DNA of 64,000 nucleotides from Tepidicaulis marinus (GCF_000739695.1 NZ_BBIO01000005.1:62001-126000), one strand, 5' to 3'; positions 1 to 9,357 are shown, counted from the stretch's first letter. Notes: generated by a model from the sequence alone, not told the origin. Numbers and translations: made by a program.

Positions 1-735
1 GACGTGCTCACCGTGCAGGTCGGCGGCGGCTCGGTCCGCTCCGTCACCGTGGGCAGCAAGACCGTCGGCGAGCTTGTCAGCGCCATTAACGGTCTTACCG
101 GGGTTTCGGCTGAAATTACCAACGAGCGCTCGCTCAAGATCGAGGGCGATAGCGGCCGTGCGCTGGTTATCTCCAGCTCGACCGGTTCAGTCGCGCAGGA
201 TCTCGGCCTTGCCGGCTCGTTCACGAACGGCACGAACCGCGACAAATTCGAGTCGGACTATAATGAGCTCCGCCTCCAGATCGATCAGCTGGCCGGTGAC
301 GCGAATTACCAGGGCGTCAACCTGCTGCGCGGCGACGATCTGACCATCAATTTCAACGAAAGCCAGACCAGCCAGATCACCATCCGCGGCGTGGACTTCA
401 CCGTGGACGGCGACCTGAGACTGCCGGAAATCACCGCCCGTTCTTGGGAAAACGAGGTGAACCTGCGCAACACGGTCCGCGATCTCGATGCGGCAAGCCG
501 CACTTTGCGCACCCAGGCCTCCACCTTCGGCTCAAACCTGGGCGTGGTGGAGATCCGTCAGGGCTTTACCGACCAGCTCATCAACACGCTGGAAGGCGGC
601 GCGGCAGATCTGACTCTGGCCGATACGAACGAGGAAGGCGCCAATCTGCTTGCCTTGCAGACCCGCCAGCAGCTCGGTTCGGTGGCGCTCTCCATCGCCT
701 CGCAGTCCGAACAAAGCGTGCTGTCGCTCTTCTAG
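1..735 (+). CDS. flagellin, C-terminal part (5' end outside window)
   Basis: Structural subunit of the flagellar filament, exported and polymerised outside the cell. The reading frame is open from base 1, so the N-terminal D0/D1 helices lie to the left of the window. What remains is the central domain and the conserved C-terminal D1/D0 helices, ending in a run of Leu and Ser with a final Phe. It is a clear paralogue of the complete flagellin at 974: both share the stretch TLADTNEEGANLLALQTRQQ near the end and a GTNRD(K/Q)F motif in the middle. A strong hairpin terminator follows at 775. It is one of at least two flagellins and a likely target of the sugar pathway encoded near 20-29 kb, although that link is inferred. 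Confidence 0.93.
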   Translation, partial: DVLTVQVGGGSVRSVTVGSKTVGELVSAINGLTGVSAEITNERSLKIEGDSGRALVISSSTGSVAQDLGLAGSFTNGTNRDKFESDYNELRLQIDQLAGDANYQGVNLLRGDDLTINFNESQTSQITIRGVDFTVDGDLRLPEITARSWENEVNLRNTVRDLDAASRTLRTQASTFGSNLGVVEIRQGFTDQLINTLEGGAADLTLADTNEEGANLLALQTRQQLGSVALSIASQSEQSVLSLF

Positions 736-774
736 CAGAGCTTTCTGCGGCAGTTCATTGTTGCCTTTTACTTC

Positions 775-801
775 AGCGGAGCTTCGGCTCCGCTTTTTTT
801 T
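775..801 (+). terminator. Rho-independent terminator after the first flagellin
   Basis: Perfect 7-8 bp stem AGCGGAGC/GCTCCGCT closed by a TTCG tetraloop and followed by a run of eight T. It separates the two flagellin genes, so the second one needs its own promoter. Confidence 0.9.
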
Positions 802-973
802 GCAATTTTTTCAGCGGATTTCCGCCGAATTTTCAGAAAAATTGAGACGCATAAAATTTTTCCGGGCCCGTTTACCGGCCATTAAACGCTCTTTGCCATG
901 ATCACATCGAACTCAGAAAGAGTTCCGGTTCAGGAAGAACCAACTGCTAATCCTAGGAAAGGGATGCTAAAAT
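802..973 (+). promoter_or_regulatory. leader region of the second flagellin
   Basis: This gap between the terminator and the flagellin start must carry its promoter and 5' untranslated region. I find no GG-N10-GC sigma-54 element and no convincing sigma-28 box. A Shine-Dalgarno stretch AGGAAAGGG lies about 11 bases before the ATG at 974. In Caulobacter FlbT acts on the flagellin mRNA leader, and flbT lies just downstream here, so this leader is the natural place to look for such a site. That role is inferred. Confidence 0.4.
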
Positions 974-2107
974 ATGTCTGGTATTACTCTCTCGAGCGCT
1001 GTTCGTGACAACCTTCTGTCTCTCCAGAACACCGCTAAACTCACCGCTGACACTCAGAGCAAGCTTTCTACGGGTCTGAAGGTCCGGAGCGCTGTCGATA
1101 ACCCGACCTCGTTCTTCACCTCGCAGAGCCTGAACGCGCGTGCAGGCGACCTGAACGCCCTGCTCGACAACACCGGCCTTGCCGTTCAGACGCTGCAGGC
1201 GGCTGACGAAGGTCTTTCCGCTCTGACGAACCTGGTGCAGCAGGCCCGTGCTACGGCCACGCAGGCCCTGAACACGCAGATTTCCGCCACGACGGCCCAG
1301 ACGGCTAATCTGGGTGCTTCCGCTGCTGCGACGGCAAACGTCGTCTCCGCCGGTGTCGGCGTTGCTGCCAACAACACCATCACCGTTACGACCACGGGCG
1401 GTAACGGCACGACCTTCTCTGTCACGACCTCGGCTGCCGCTGGCCGTGACTTCAACGAATTCGCCTCTGCCATTAACGGCGGCACGGGCATTTCGGCAAG
1501 CTTCGCCGATGGCGTTCTGTCGATTTCCGGTGACGGCGGCCGCACGGTCACGATTTCCGGTACCGCTGCTACGGCTCTGGGTATTGCAGGCACCTTCACG
1601 AACGGCACGAACCGTGACCAGTTCGCGACGGACTTCAACAACCTGCGTACGCAGATCGACCAGTTGGCCGGTGACGCAAGCTTCAACGGCGTTAACCTGC
1701 TCGACGGCGACAACCTGACGGTGACGTTCAACGAAACCGGCACGTCCACCCTGGAAATCTCCGGTGTGACCTACGACTCCGCCGGCCTCGGGATTTCTGC
1801 ACAGGACGGTAGCACGTTCGCCACCGACTCGGGCGTTCAGTCCGCTCTGACGAGCCTGAACGGCGCGCTCACCTCGCTCCGCTCGCAGGCATCCACCTTC
1901 GGTAACAACCTTGCCGTTGTGGAAAACCGTCAGGACTTCACGAACAACCTGATCAACACGCTGGAAAGCGGTGCCGCCGGCCTGACGCTGGCTGACACCA
2001 ACGAAGAAGGCGCGAACTTGCTCGCTCTGCAAACCCGTCAGCAGCTCGGCTCGATCTCGCTCTCTCTCGCTAACCAGGCTGACCAGGCCGTGCTGCGTCT
2101 CTTCTAA
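974..2107 (+). CDS. flagellin
   Basis: Complete 377-residue flagellin, the filament subunit. The N-terminal D0/D1 helices are at about residues 1-130 (many Leu, Asn and Gln, no Cys). A central variable domain at about 130-215 contains a flagellin IN-like motif. The conserved C-terminal D1/D0 part runs from about 280 to 377 and ends in LRLF. The ATG is preceded by AGGAAAGGG. It is a tandem paralogue of the truncated gene at 1-735. Terminators on both sides make it a single-gene transcript. It is abundant in Ala, Thr, Ser and Asn, so many Ser/Thr sites are available for O-glycosylation. Naming it fliC or fljK would be guesswork. Confidence 0.96.
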   Translation: MSGITLSSAVRDNLLSLQNTAKLTADTQSKLSTGLKVRSAVDNPTSFFTSQSLNARAGDLNALLDNTGLAVQTLQAADEGLSALTNLVQQARATATQALNTQISATTAQTANLGASAAATANVVSAGVGVAANNTITVTTTGGNGTTFSVTTSAAAGRDFNEFASAINGGTGISASFADGVLSISGDGGRTVTISGTAATALGIAGTFTNGTNRDQFATDFNNLRTQIDQLAGDASFNGVNLLDGDNLTVTFNETGTSTLEISGVTYDSAGLGISAQDGSTFATDSGVQSALTSLNGALTSLRSQASTFGNNLAVVENRQDFTNNLINTLESGAAGLTLADTNEEGANLLALQTRQQLGSISLSLANQADQAVLRLF

Positions 2108-2132
2108 TAGCAGCACAAGACGACATCTAAAG

Positions 2133-2162
2133 CGGCGGGGCCCAGGAAAGGCCCCGCCGTTT
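2133..2162 (+). terminator. Rho-independent terminator after the second flagellin
   Basis: Nine-base GC-rich stem GGCGGGGCC/GGCCCCGCC with a seven-base loop, followed by GTTTGCTTTTG. It ends the flagellin transcript before flbT. Confidence 0.8.
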
Positions 2163-2233
2163 GCTTTTGTGCCCTGCCCCCAAGGCGGCCCCGCAAGAGG
2201 CCGCGGATACCGCCGGATTTCCGCCTGCCGCAA

Positions 2234-2252
2234 AAAACAGTTAATCTGTTTT
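2234..2252. repeat. AT-rich inverted repeat upstream of flbT
   Basis: Perfect arms AAAACAG and CTGTTTT separated by TTAAT, 50 bases before the flbT start in the otherwise GC-rich gap. It may be an operator or part of the flbT promoter; no function can be read from sequence alone. Confidence 0.4.
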
Positions 2253-2260
2253 ATCTCATG

Positions 2261-2290
2261 CAGCGGCGAATCAGGCAGCGGCAAATCAGG
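2261..2290 (+). repeat. 15-bp tandem direct repeat before flbT
   Basis: CAGCGGCGAATCAGG at 2261-2275 is followed directly by CAGCGGCAAATCAGG at 2276-2290, with one mismatch. The second copy ends 11 bases before the flbT ATG at 2302, so its AGG and the next bases supply the ribosome binding site (AGGGGT). The repeat lies in the translation initiation region. Confidence 0.7.
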
Positions 2291-2301
2291 GGTGCAGAAC
2301 C

Positions 2302-2694
2302 ATGGCTTTGAAAGTCGAACTGAAACCGGGAGAGCGCATTATCCTCGGCGAAAGCGTCATCACCAATGACAGCCAGCGCACCCGGCTCTTCATCGAAGGC
2401 ACCGCCCCCATCCTGCGCGAAAAAGACATCATGCGGGTGGAAGAGGCCGACAGCCCTTGCAAAAAGATATACCTGATCGTCCAGATGATGTATCTCGCCG
2501 CCGATCCATCCAAACATCACGATCTTTATTTCGAACTTATGAAGGATGTCAGCGAGGCAGCACCCAGCATGGTCCCGCTGATCGACGCCGTTAACAACCG
2601 AATATTAACCGGCGAAATGTACAAAGCTCTAAAGGAAGCTCGCAAGTTGGTGGATTACGAGCAGGAGCTAATTGCCAATGTTAAATCCGGCTGA
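2302..2694 (+). CDS. flbT: flagellin mRNA regulator FlbT
   Basis: Post-transcriptional regulator of flagellin synthesis. In Caulobacter FlbT binds the flagellin mRNA leader and promotes its decay until the hook is finished. The 130-residue length is normal for the family. The start MALKVELKPGERIILG and the stretch LFIEGTAPILREKDIM are typical FlbT sequence, with an amphipathic C-terminal half. The last 17 bases overlap flaF, so the two are translationally coupled. Its position directly after the flagellins matches other alphaproteobacteria. Confidence 0.95.
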   Translation: MALKVELKPGERIILGESVITNDSQRTRLFIEGTAPILREKDIMRVEEADSPCKKIYLIVQMMYLAADPSKHHDLYFELMKDVSEAAPSMVPLIDAVNNRILTGEMYKALKEARKLVDYEQELIANVKSG

Positions 2695-3088
2695 AGCCTA
2701 CGGTAAGACGGCTAAGATGGCCCCTGGGGCGCCCCGGGAGCTGGAAGGCAACCTTCTCATCAAAGCCGCATCTCAGCTTCAACGGATCAAAGAGAGCTGG
2801 CCCGACAGCAAAAAAGAGCTCTCCGGCGCCCTCCTTTACAATCGCAAACTCTGGACGATCTTCGCCGCCTCCGCGGCCGAGGACAATCACCCTCTCCCCC
2901 GCGAGATCAAACAGAACATTGCCAACTTGGCGCTCTTCATTTTCAAGCATACGGCCTCGGTGGAAGCGAAACCCGCGCCGGAGCGCCTGGATACGCTGAT
3001 CAATATCAACCGCCAGATCGCCGCCGGCCTCTTCCAGAAGCCGGGCGCAAGCACGGCTCCTTCCGAGCCTGCCGCCGCGAATTTCTAA
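2678..3088 (+). CDS. flaF: flagellar biosynthesis regulator FlaF
   Basis: FlaF is needed for flagellin synthesis or secretion and acts opposite to FlbT in Caulobacter. The protein (136 residues from the ATG at 2678) begins MLNPAEAYGKTAK, the usual FlaF start, and is largely helical. An upstream in-frame TTG at 2672 is possible, but the ATG gives the family start. The gene overlaps the flbT end by 17 bases, so its ribosome binding site lies inside flbT. A strong hairpin follows at 3131. Confidence 0.94.
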   Translation: MLNPAEAYGKTAKMAPGAPRELEGNLLIKAASQLQRIKESWPDSKKELSGALLYNRKLWTIFAASAAEDNHPLPREIKQNIANLALFIFKHTASVEAKPAPERLDTLININRQIAAGLFQKPGASTAPSEPAAANF

Positions 3089-3130
3089 GCCGCTAAAGGC
3101 TCAGGCAAATCAAAACCAGCCGCAAACGAC

Positions 3131-3155
3131 AAGGCCCGCCGAAGCGGGCCTTTTT
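3131..3155. terminator. bidirectional terminator between flaF and flgL
   Basis: Stem GGCCCGC/GCGGGCC with a four-base loop, flanked by AA on the left and five T on the right. It sits between convergent flaF (+) and flgL (-). The T run serves the + direction best. Confidence 0.85.
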
Positions 3156-3187
3156 CATTTCATGCGCCTTGGGAGTCTGCCGGCGTC

Positions 3188-4687
3188 TTACCGGATGAAG
3201 TTCAGAAGCGACAATTCGTTGGCGCGCGCCGTTACCTGATAGCTTGCCTGGATCTGCACCTGCAACTTGCCGATCTTGGCGCTGATCTCGTAAGGGTCCG
3301 CCCCCTCCCGGTCTTCCACAAGCCCCAGAGAAAGTGACAGGCTCGTTTCGTGCCGGGTCTGGGTCTGTTCCAGCCGGTGCTGCGTCAAGCCAAGCTCCGT
3401 CACCACATCGGCCACCGACGCTTTACCCTCGAAGGTCAACTCCTGGCCGATACGTTTGGTCAGAGCGGCATAAGCATCCGGCGCATTGGGATCGGCGTCG
3501 GAGAATTGAAGCGCAGCATAAATCGCCTGGGTCTTCAGCGTATCGCGGATCGGGCTTTCATCGGCACGGGCCCCATAAGAAATGCTCTGCCCCTCACCGA
3601 TACGCGCTGTGACGCTGTCGCGGGCAATACCTGCCCCATCGCCTTTGTACCAGTAGACCGTGTTGGCCGGTGTCCCGTCGATCAGGCCCGTTGCCGTATC
3701 GAAGGGCGGGCCATCCACGCGCTGCGGCGCGGTCCCATTGCCATAATCGAAGAAATTATCCGCCGCTTCCTTGGCCGAGGCCGCCCGCAGCGTCGTCTGG
3801 GAAAACTCCTGCAAAGCCGCATCGAAAGCGGCATTGAAGTTTGCCGCCGTCGCATCCTCATCCGCGCCGATCAGGAACTGGCCCTCTTCGGGCGGGTTCG
3901 TATTCGTGGCTTCCAGCGTAATAGTCTCCGTCGTGCCATCGGGCAGATCGACTTCGATGGAAACCGTCTCTCCCGCATTCGGCAGCGTGGCCGAGAAGGC
4001 GATGGTCAGCCCCGCCGGTGTGCCTGTCGGCTGCGGCACCGTGGTGCCCGTCAGATTGGAGGTCGTCGCCGAGAGCTTGAGGCCGAAGGCGTTGGGCGAC
4101 GCGCTCTCGGCAATCCGGACTTCCTCGGGATTGGGCTGGCTCAGCGCCAGACGCCCGCGATTGTCGGCGCCAAGATCGGCCTGACGGCGCTCGTCGATGA
4201 GCTGCTTCAGACCGGCATGGGTAACATCGCCTTCCAGAATTTCACTGGGCAGGGCCACGGGGCGCGTATCGGTGTTCTTGCCGGCAAAAAGATAGCGGTC
4301 ATCGAGTTCCAGGTTCAGAAGCGACACCAGCTCATCCAGGTTCGCGCCCGCATTTGCTTGAAGCTGCGTCTGCCCGGTGCTCAAGAGCTCGAACGTGCTG
4401 GTAAGCGAGGCGGTCTTGCTCGTATTGGCAATCTCCTCCACGCGGGTCAGCGCATCGACGGAGGCTTTCGTGCGCAGCTTCACCCGCTCGATCGTGGAGA
4501 TGAACCCGTCCGTCTCTTTTACCTGACTGCGCAGGGAAAGTACCAGCGTGCGATCGCTGCCGAGCCCGGAAAACGTATCGGACTTCTTCTGGGTGACGAG
4601 CTGACGGCGCAGGTCTTCAAACTGCGTCTGCAGGCGGGAAATATCGTCCTTGAAGCGAAGAGCTTGAGACAGAGAAGAAATTTGCAT
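3188..4687 (-). CDS. flgL: flagellar hook-filament junction protein FlgL
   Basis: Hook-associated protein 3, which joins the hook-FlgK zone to the filament. The 499 residues have a flagellin-like N-terminus (MQISSLSQALRFKDDISRLQ, coiled helices to about 150) and a flagellin-like C-terminus (about 400-499, ending NELSLLNFIR). It is longer than the roughly 300 residues of enterobacterial FlgL because of a beta-rich insert at about 195-400. It begins 3 bases after the flgK stop, so the two genes are one operon. The flagellin-like ends together with the flgK neighbour decide FlgL over flagellin. Confidence 0.9.
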   Translation of the reverse strand: MQISSLSQALRFKDDISRLQTQFEDLRRQLVTQKKSDTFSGLGSDRTLVLSLRSQVKETDGFISTIERVKLRTKASVDALTRVEEIANTSKTASLTSTFELLSTGQTQLQANAGANLDELVSLLNLELDDRYLFAGKNTDTRPVALPSEILEGDVTHAGLKQLIDERRQADLGADNRGRLALSQPNPEEVRIAESASPNAFGLKLSATTSNLTGTTVPQPTGTPAGLTIAFSATLPNAGETVSIEVDLPDGTTETITLEATNTNPPEEGQFLIGADEDATAANFNAAFDAALQEFSQTTLRAASAKEAADNFFDYGNGTAPQRVDGPPFDTATGLIDGTPANTVYWYKGDGAGIARDSVTARIGEGQSISYGARADESPIRDTLKTQAIYAALQFSDADPNAPDAYAALTKRIGQELTFEGKASVADVVTELGLTQHRLEQTQTRHETSLSLSLGLVEDREGADPYEISAKIGKLQVQIQASYQVTARANELSLLNFIR

Positions 4688-4690
4688 GGC

Positions 4691-6565
4691 TTACCTGCCA
4701 ATTGTCAGAAGGGTCTGAAACATTTCCTGGATCGCGGTGATCACCCTGGCATTCGCCGCGAACGCGTTCTGCAGCACCAGGAGATTTGCCATTTCCTCAT
4801 CGACATTCACCCCGGTCCCATCCGCGAATTTTTCTTCCAGTGCATTTTTGACCAGCGACACGCTTTCAAGATCGCGCTTCACTTCGGCGACCTGGCCGGT
4901 CTGAAAGGAGACGAGCCGGCGCGCAAAGGCATCCACCGAACCGGAGAAGGGCGATCCGCCGCCGCCGATCCCGCTATCGGGATGATATTCGCGCTGGTTC
5001 TCTTTCAGCCGGCGGATCAGATCGAGCGGGCGGGTATTGTCACCGGAGGGTGTCGCGGGCGAGGTCTGATAGGAGACGAGCAGCGTATTGTCGTTGCGCA
5101 CCGCATCGTTAAGCTGAATACGGCCGGCAAAGCCCAGCTTCTGGGTCTGCCCGTCCTGGCTGTTGGAATAGATCTTGTTCGTCGCTCCGTCCACGAAGAG
5201 CGCAAGGCCGGTACCAGCGTCCTGCAAAGCGGCCGGTGTGACGACAGCCGATACGCCGTTCACATCCGAGGTCGCGCCTGCCCCGTCATCGAGGAAGCGG
5301 ATCGTGTTCGCGCCCGGTGTGGAGGCAACAACTTCAGCAGGCAGCGCCGCATTGATATCCGTGATGATATCGCCGATCGGCTGATTGAAGTTGATGCCGA
5401 CGACCTGATCGTTCGGATTGGCCGTGACCGTATTGGCAAGCGGCAGCGAGGCCGGATCATCCACCGCAATGAAAGTGATGTTCACCGGGGTGCCAGGCGG
5501 CGTCACCGTATAGTTCAGGTGAATTTCGTTGCCCGGCTGGACGTTCGCAATATCGATATCGAAACCGCTCGCCGGGCCCGCCGTTGCCGCAACGCCGTTC
5601 ACCTGCTCTTCGGAAAAGGCAAGCGCAAGGCCCGAGGCAAGCTCATCGAGCTGCGCCTGGGTCTCCACCAGAACGTCATCGCGCAGCTTCAAGTAGCCGC
5701 CGATTTCGCCGCCCTGAAAGGCGCCGGCCTGAATGAGATCGACTTCCACCCCGCCCGAAGTAATGGAGATCGTGCCGACATTGCGCTGCGCCGGGTCCGT
5801 GGAATATTGCGAGTTGGCCGCAATCGAAGTGCGTTCGTCGAAATTCAGTACCTGGGCGGTCTTGTCCGCCAGGAGAAAACCGCTGGAGGTGAAAACCGAC
5901 AGCGAGCCGTCATTCTGCTCAACGACGCGGATGTCGAGCAAATTAGAGAGCTTGTCGATCGCCAGATCGCGCTGGTCTTCCAAATCCGCCGTGGAAATCG
6001 ACCCGTCCTGGCGCTGGGAAATCTGCACATTGACATTGGCAATGTTCTGCAAGAGCGCGTTGACGTCATCCACCGCCGTGGCGATGTTATTTTCCGCATC
6101 GAGGCGCAGCCCCTGCACCTGATTGGTCAGATAGTTCAACAGCTCGGCGGAGCGGCTGGCCTGGTTGATGACGGACTGACGCACGGCCGAATTGGCCGGG
6201 TCCGTCGTCAGATCTTGCAGGCTGTCGCCCAAAGCTTCCAGAACGCCAGCAATCGACGTCTCGTCCTCCGGACGGCCGAAAAGATTATCCACGCGCTGCA
6301 GGAAGCTGGAGAGCACTTCGAGGGAACCTGCCCGCGCATTCTGAGTGCGCAGCTGCTGTTGCAGGAAAAGATCGACCTGACGCACCGCTCCTTCCGAGCG
6401 CACGCCAATACCTTGCCCGCCCGCCACGACGTTCTGCTGCGGCAGAACCTTGCGCGTGTAGCCGGGAGTGCTGGCATTCGCCACATTGCGCGAGACGAGA
6501 TCGATCCCGGCCTGCGTGGTGCGAATGCCGCTAAGGGCAACACTGATGGACGAATAAAGACCCAT
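4691..6565 (-). CDS. flgK: flagellar hook-associated protein FlgK
   Basis: Hook-associated protein 1, the first junction protein between hook and filament. The 624-residue protein starts MGLYSSISVALSGIRTTQAG, with the rod/hook N-terminal motif (SRNVANASTPGYTRK at about 27-41). It ends with the conserved helix containing NLLVLQNAFAANARVI. A variable beta-rich domain occupies about 310-500. It lies 71 bases downstream of flgE and 3 bases upstream of flgL on the same strand, the usual late order flgE-flgK-flgL. Confidence 0.96.
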   Translation of the reverse strand: MGLYSSISVALSGIRTTQAGIDLVSRNVANASTPGYTRKVLPQQNVVAGGQGIGVRSEGAVRQVDLFLQQQLRTQNARAGSLEVLSSFLQRVDNLFGRPEDETSIAGVLEALGDSLQDLTTDPANSAVRQSVINQASRSAELLNYLTNQVQGLRLDAENNIATAVDDVNALLQNIANVNVQISQRQDGSISTADLEDQRDLAIDKLSNLLDIRVVEQNDGSLSVFTSSGFLLADKTAQVLNFDERTSIAANSQYSTDPAQRNVGTISITSGGVEVDLIQAGAFQGGEIGGYLKLRDDVLVETQAQLDELASGLALAFSEEQVNGVAATAGPASGFDIDIANVQPGNEIHLNYTVTPPGTPVNITFIAVDDPASLPLANTVTANPNDQVVGINFNQPIGDIITDINAALPAEVVASTPGANTIRFLDDGAGATSDVNGVSAVVTPAALQDAGTGLALFVDGATNKIYSNSQDGQTQKLGFAGRIQLNDAVRNDNTLLVSYQTSPATPSGDNTRPLDLIRRLKENQREYHPDSGIGGGGSPFSGSVDAFARRLVSFQTGQVAEVKRDLESVSLVKNALEEKFADGTGVNVDEEMANLLVLQNAFAANARVITAIQEMFQTLLTIGR

Positions 6566-6636
6566 GGTCCCATTTCCTGCTTAAGGCGCCGGGCGAAGGG
6601 AAAGGCACCAATGCCCCTCCCCGCCTCAGTCAGCCG

Positions 6637-8061
6637 TTAGCGCTTCATGTTGAGCGTTTCCTGGACGAGTTCGTCGGTGGTCGTCACGATGCGCGTGCCT
6701 GCCGTATAGGCCTGCTGCGTGATGATCAGCTTGGAGAACTCATCGGCAATATCCACGTTCGAGGCTTCCGTCGCCTCGCCCACGATATTGCCCGGATCAC
6801 CGGTCAGCGGCTCACCCGATTCCTGCGTCACGGCAAAGGCCGTGCCGTCGATTTTTTTCAGCTGGTCCGGCGAGTTGAAGCGGGCCACCGAAATCTCTGC
6901 AAGATCCAGCGTCTTACCGTTGGAATAAGAGCCCGTCACACGGCCATTGTCACCGACCCCAACCTCCACGAGCCGGCCAGCGGCAAAACCGTCTTGGTCG
7001 ATCTCATTGACCGTGACCTTGCCGTTCGGATCGGAAAATTGCGTCACGTTACCGGAGCCGTGATTGACGGTGATATTGCCGATATTCACCCCGTTCACCG
7101 TCAACCCCGTAATCGTGGTGGAGTTGACCGCCGGGTTCAGCTGGCCGTTCTGAAAGATGTAATCCTGGCCGACATTGACCCATTTGGGCTGCGCGCCGGT
7201 GGCCGCATCATTGCTCTTATAGAAGAGGTTCCAGGTGTCGCCATTGGCGGTGCCGGCACCGTCCGCCGCGTTATCGACCTTGGCCCAGCGCAGCTGCACG
7301 TTCAGCGGATTGCCGGTCGGATCGAAAAGCGTGATGGCGCCGCCCGAAAGCGAGCGGTCAAGGAAGATATTCTCATCGCCCGCCTGCACGAACCCGTTGA
7401 CCGGGGGCGAGCCCACAGCCGTGATCGTGGAAGGATCGTTGGCGAAAGGGTTGCCCGGCGCTGCAGGGTCGCCCGCCGTCAGCAGCTCGCTATTGGCGGT
7501 GTTGGGATCGAAGGCCACAGTCTTGGGATCGGACGGCAGGTTGACTTCATAATCGAGCTGGGTGGAGGCCTGAGCCGGCAAGAATTGCCGGGTGACCTGA
7601 ATGACGCCCGGCGTATTGCCGGACGGGTTGCCCGTTGCCGGGTCGATGGCCAGGCCCTGAAGGTAGTAGCCACCGCCATTCACCAGATAACCGTTCTTAT
7701 CGACCGTGAAGTCGCCGCGGCGGGTGTAGCGGTCCACATTCAAGAACACAGGATCGTTATCGACCGTGGCAATCCGCTCGGACACCACGAAAAACCCGTC
7801 CCCGTTGATCGCAAGGTGGGTTTTCACGTCCGAGGCGTTGATCACGCCCTGCACGGAATTGGTGAAGGCCGGCCGGGCCGTTACGGACCCTGGCAAATGA
7901 TTCCGCCCGCTGGACACCGTCACCACATCGTAAAAGCTCGTATCCGTCCGCTTGAAGCCGACGGTCTGCGAGTTGGCGATATTGTCCGAAATATGCCCGA
8001 GGGCGCTGGCCTGCGCCCGGATCGAGTTAACGGCCGTGGTCATCGCACCGAAAAAGCTCAT
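6637..8061 (-). CDS. flgE: flagellar hook protein FlgE
   Basis: Monomer of the flagellar hook. The protein has 474 residues from the ATG at 8061. It starts MSFFGAMTTAVNSIRAQASA with the conserved N-terminal motif ISDNIANSQTVGFKR and ends with ITQQAYTAGTRIVTTTDELV, the shared rod/hook C-terminus. The start at 8061 is chosen because AGGAGA lies 7 bases upstream and it matches the family. The frame stays open a further 24 codons to 8133, but that extension includes the promoter-to-start region and is not hook-like. A sigma-54 promoter lies about 70 bases upstream. Confidence 0.96.
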   Translation of the reverse strand: MSFFGAMTTAVNSIRAQASALGHISDNIANSQTVGFKRTDTSFYDVVTVSSGRNHLPGSVTARPAFTNSVQGVINASDVKTHLAINGDGFFVVSERIATVDNDPVFLNVDRYTRRGDFTVDKNGYLVNGGGYYLQGLAIDPATGNPSGNTPGVIQVTRQFLPAQASTQLDYEVNLPSDPKTVAFDPNTANSELLTAGDPAAPGNPFANDPSTITAVGSPPVNGFVQAGDENIFLDRSLSGGAITLFDPTGNPLNVQLRWAKVDNAADGAGTANGDTWNLFYKSNDAATGAQPKWVNVGQDYIFQNGQLNPAVNSTTITGLTVNGVNIGNITVNHGSGNVTQFSDPNGKVTVNEIDQDGFAAGRLVEVGVGDNGRVTGSYSNGKTLDLAEISVARFNSPDQLKKIDGTAFAVTQESGEPLTGDPGNIVGEATEASNVDIADEFSKLIITQQAYTAGTRIVTTTDELVQETLNMKR

Positions 8062-8393
8062 CGCATTCTCTCCTAACCTGCCCCCGTCCACGATCCCCGC
8101 AGGAGGCACTTTCAACTGCCCTTCCATGAGCAAGGAAGAGGCCAGATTTTTTATCTATATTTTTCAATAGGTTAGGGAAAATCGAGATCAAAACCCCCGG
8201 CAATCTCCGCCGCCGGGCGGCAAGTTTTGCCCGTCCGGCCCGACCAAATGTGCAAGGCGGCTATACGCGAGCGTTTCTTGATCAATCCCCCGCCAGGCCC
8301 TAGTTTCGGGGCCATTCTGCCATTCAGCGCTGAGCGAAGGGGCAGGCGAGCCATGCTTGGCCAGGCGCCTCGAAAACAGGGAAGAAAAGAAAT
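8062..8393. other. divergent intergenic region between flgE and the MoxR ATPase gene
   Basis: A 332-base gap without a gene. The left third holds the flgE ribosome binding site and sigma-54 promoter, followed by an AT-rich stretch (about 8145-8175) where activator binding would be expected. The right part has the GGGAAG ribosome binding site of the MoxR gene and GC-rich inverted repeats around 8205-8245, but no promoter I can name. Confidence 0.6.
8130..8144 (-). promoter_or_regulatory. sigma-54 promoter of flgE
   Basis: On the minus strand the sequence TGGCCTCTTCCTTGC matches the -24/-12 consensus TGGC-N7-TTGC with exact spacing. It ends 69 bases before the flgE ATG. Hook genes of alphaproteobacteria such as Caulobacter are sigma-54 dependent and activated by FlbD, so position and partner gene both fit. 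Confidence 0.8.
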
Positions 8394-9239
<846 letters not shown>

Positions 9240-9266
9240 GGAGGCTGCCCCACCGCCCCCTTCCTT

Positions 9267-9357
9267 CGTCACCCTCGGGCTCGACCCGAGGGTCCATCGG
9301 AAGGCTGCGGCAGGCGGGGGAGCCTCATGGATGCTCGGGTCAGGCCCGAGCATGACG
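9267..9357. repeat. paired intergenic repeat elements in inverted orientation
   Basis: Two 31-bp elements face each other with 29 bases between them. One is at 9267-9297 (+) and reads CGTCAccctcggg...; the other is at 9327-9357 and reads CGTCAtgctcggg... on the minus strand. Each is itself an imperfect hairpin (CCTCGGG/CCCGAGG and GCTCGGG/CCCGAGC) between a CGTCA start and a TCCAT end. Short dispersed elements with this layout are common between alphaproteobacterial genes. A related pair lies at 63250-63396. The pair sits inside the MoxR-VWA transcription unit and may fold as an mRNA stem. Confidence 0.75.

Noticed and set aside
751-764. GGC...TTGC resembling a sigma-54 promoter in front of the terminator
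   Set aside because: Spacing is two bases too long and it precedes the terminator of the previous gene.
953-2284. 443-codon frame on - across the complete flagellin
   Set aside because: Antisense of the flagellin, rich in Arg and Gly, no similarity and no start signal.
3350-6640. Open frame of 1096 codons on + across flgL and flgK
   Set aside because: It is the antisense of two well-supported flagellar genes, with composition typical of a GC-rich shadow frame and no recognisable motif or ribosome binding site.
8062-8133. 24-codon N-terminal extension of FlgE
   Set aside because: Ribosome binding site and family start both support 8061; the extension overlaps the region right after the sigma-54 promoter.
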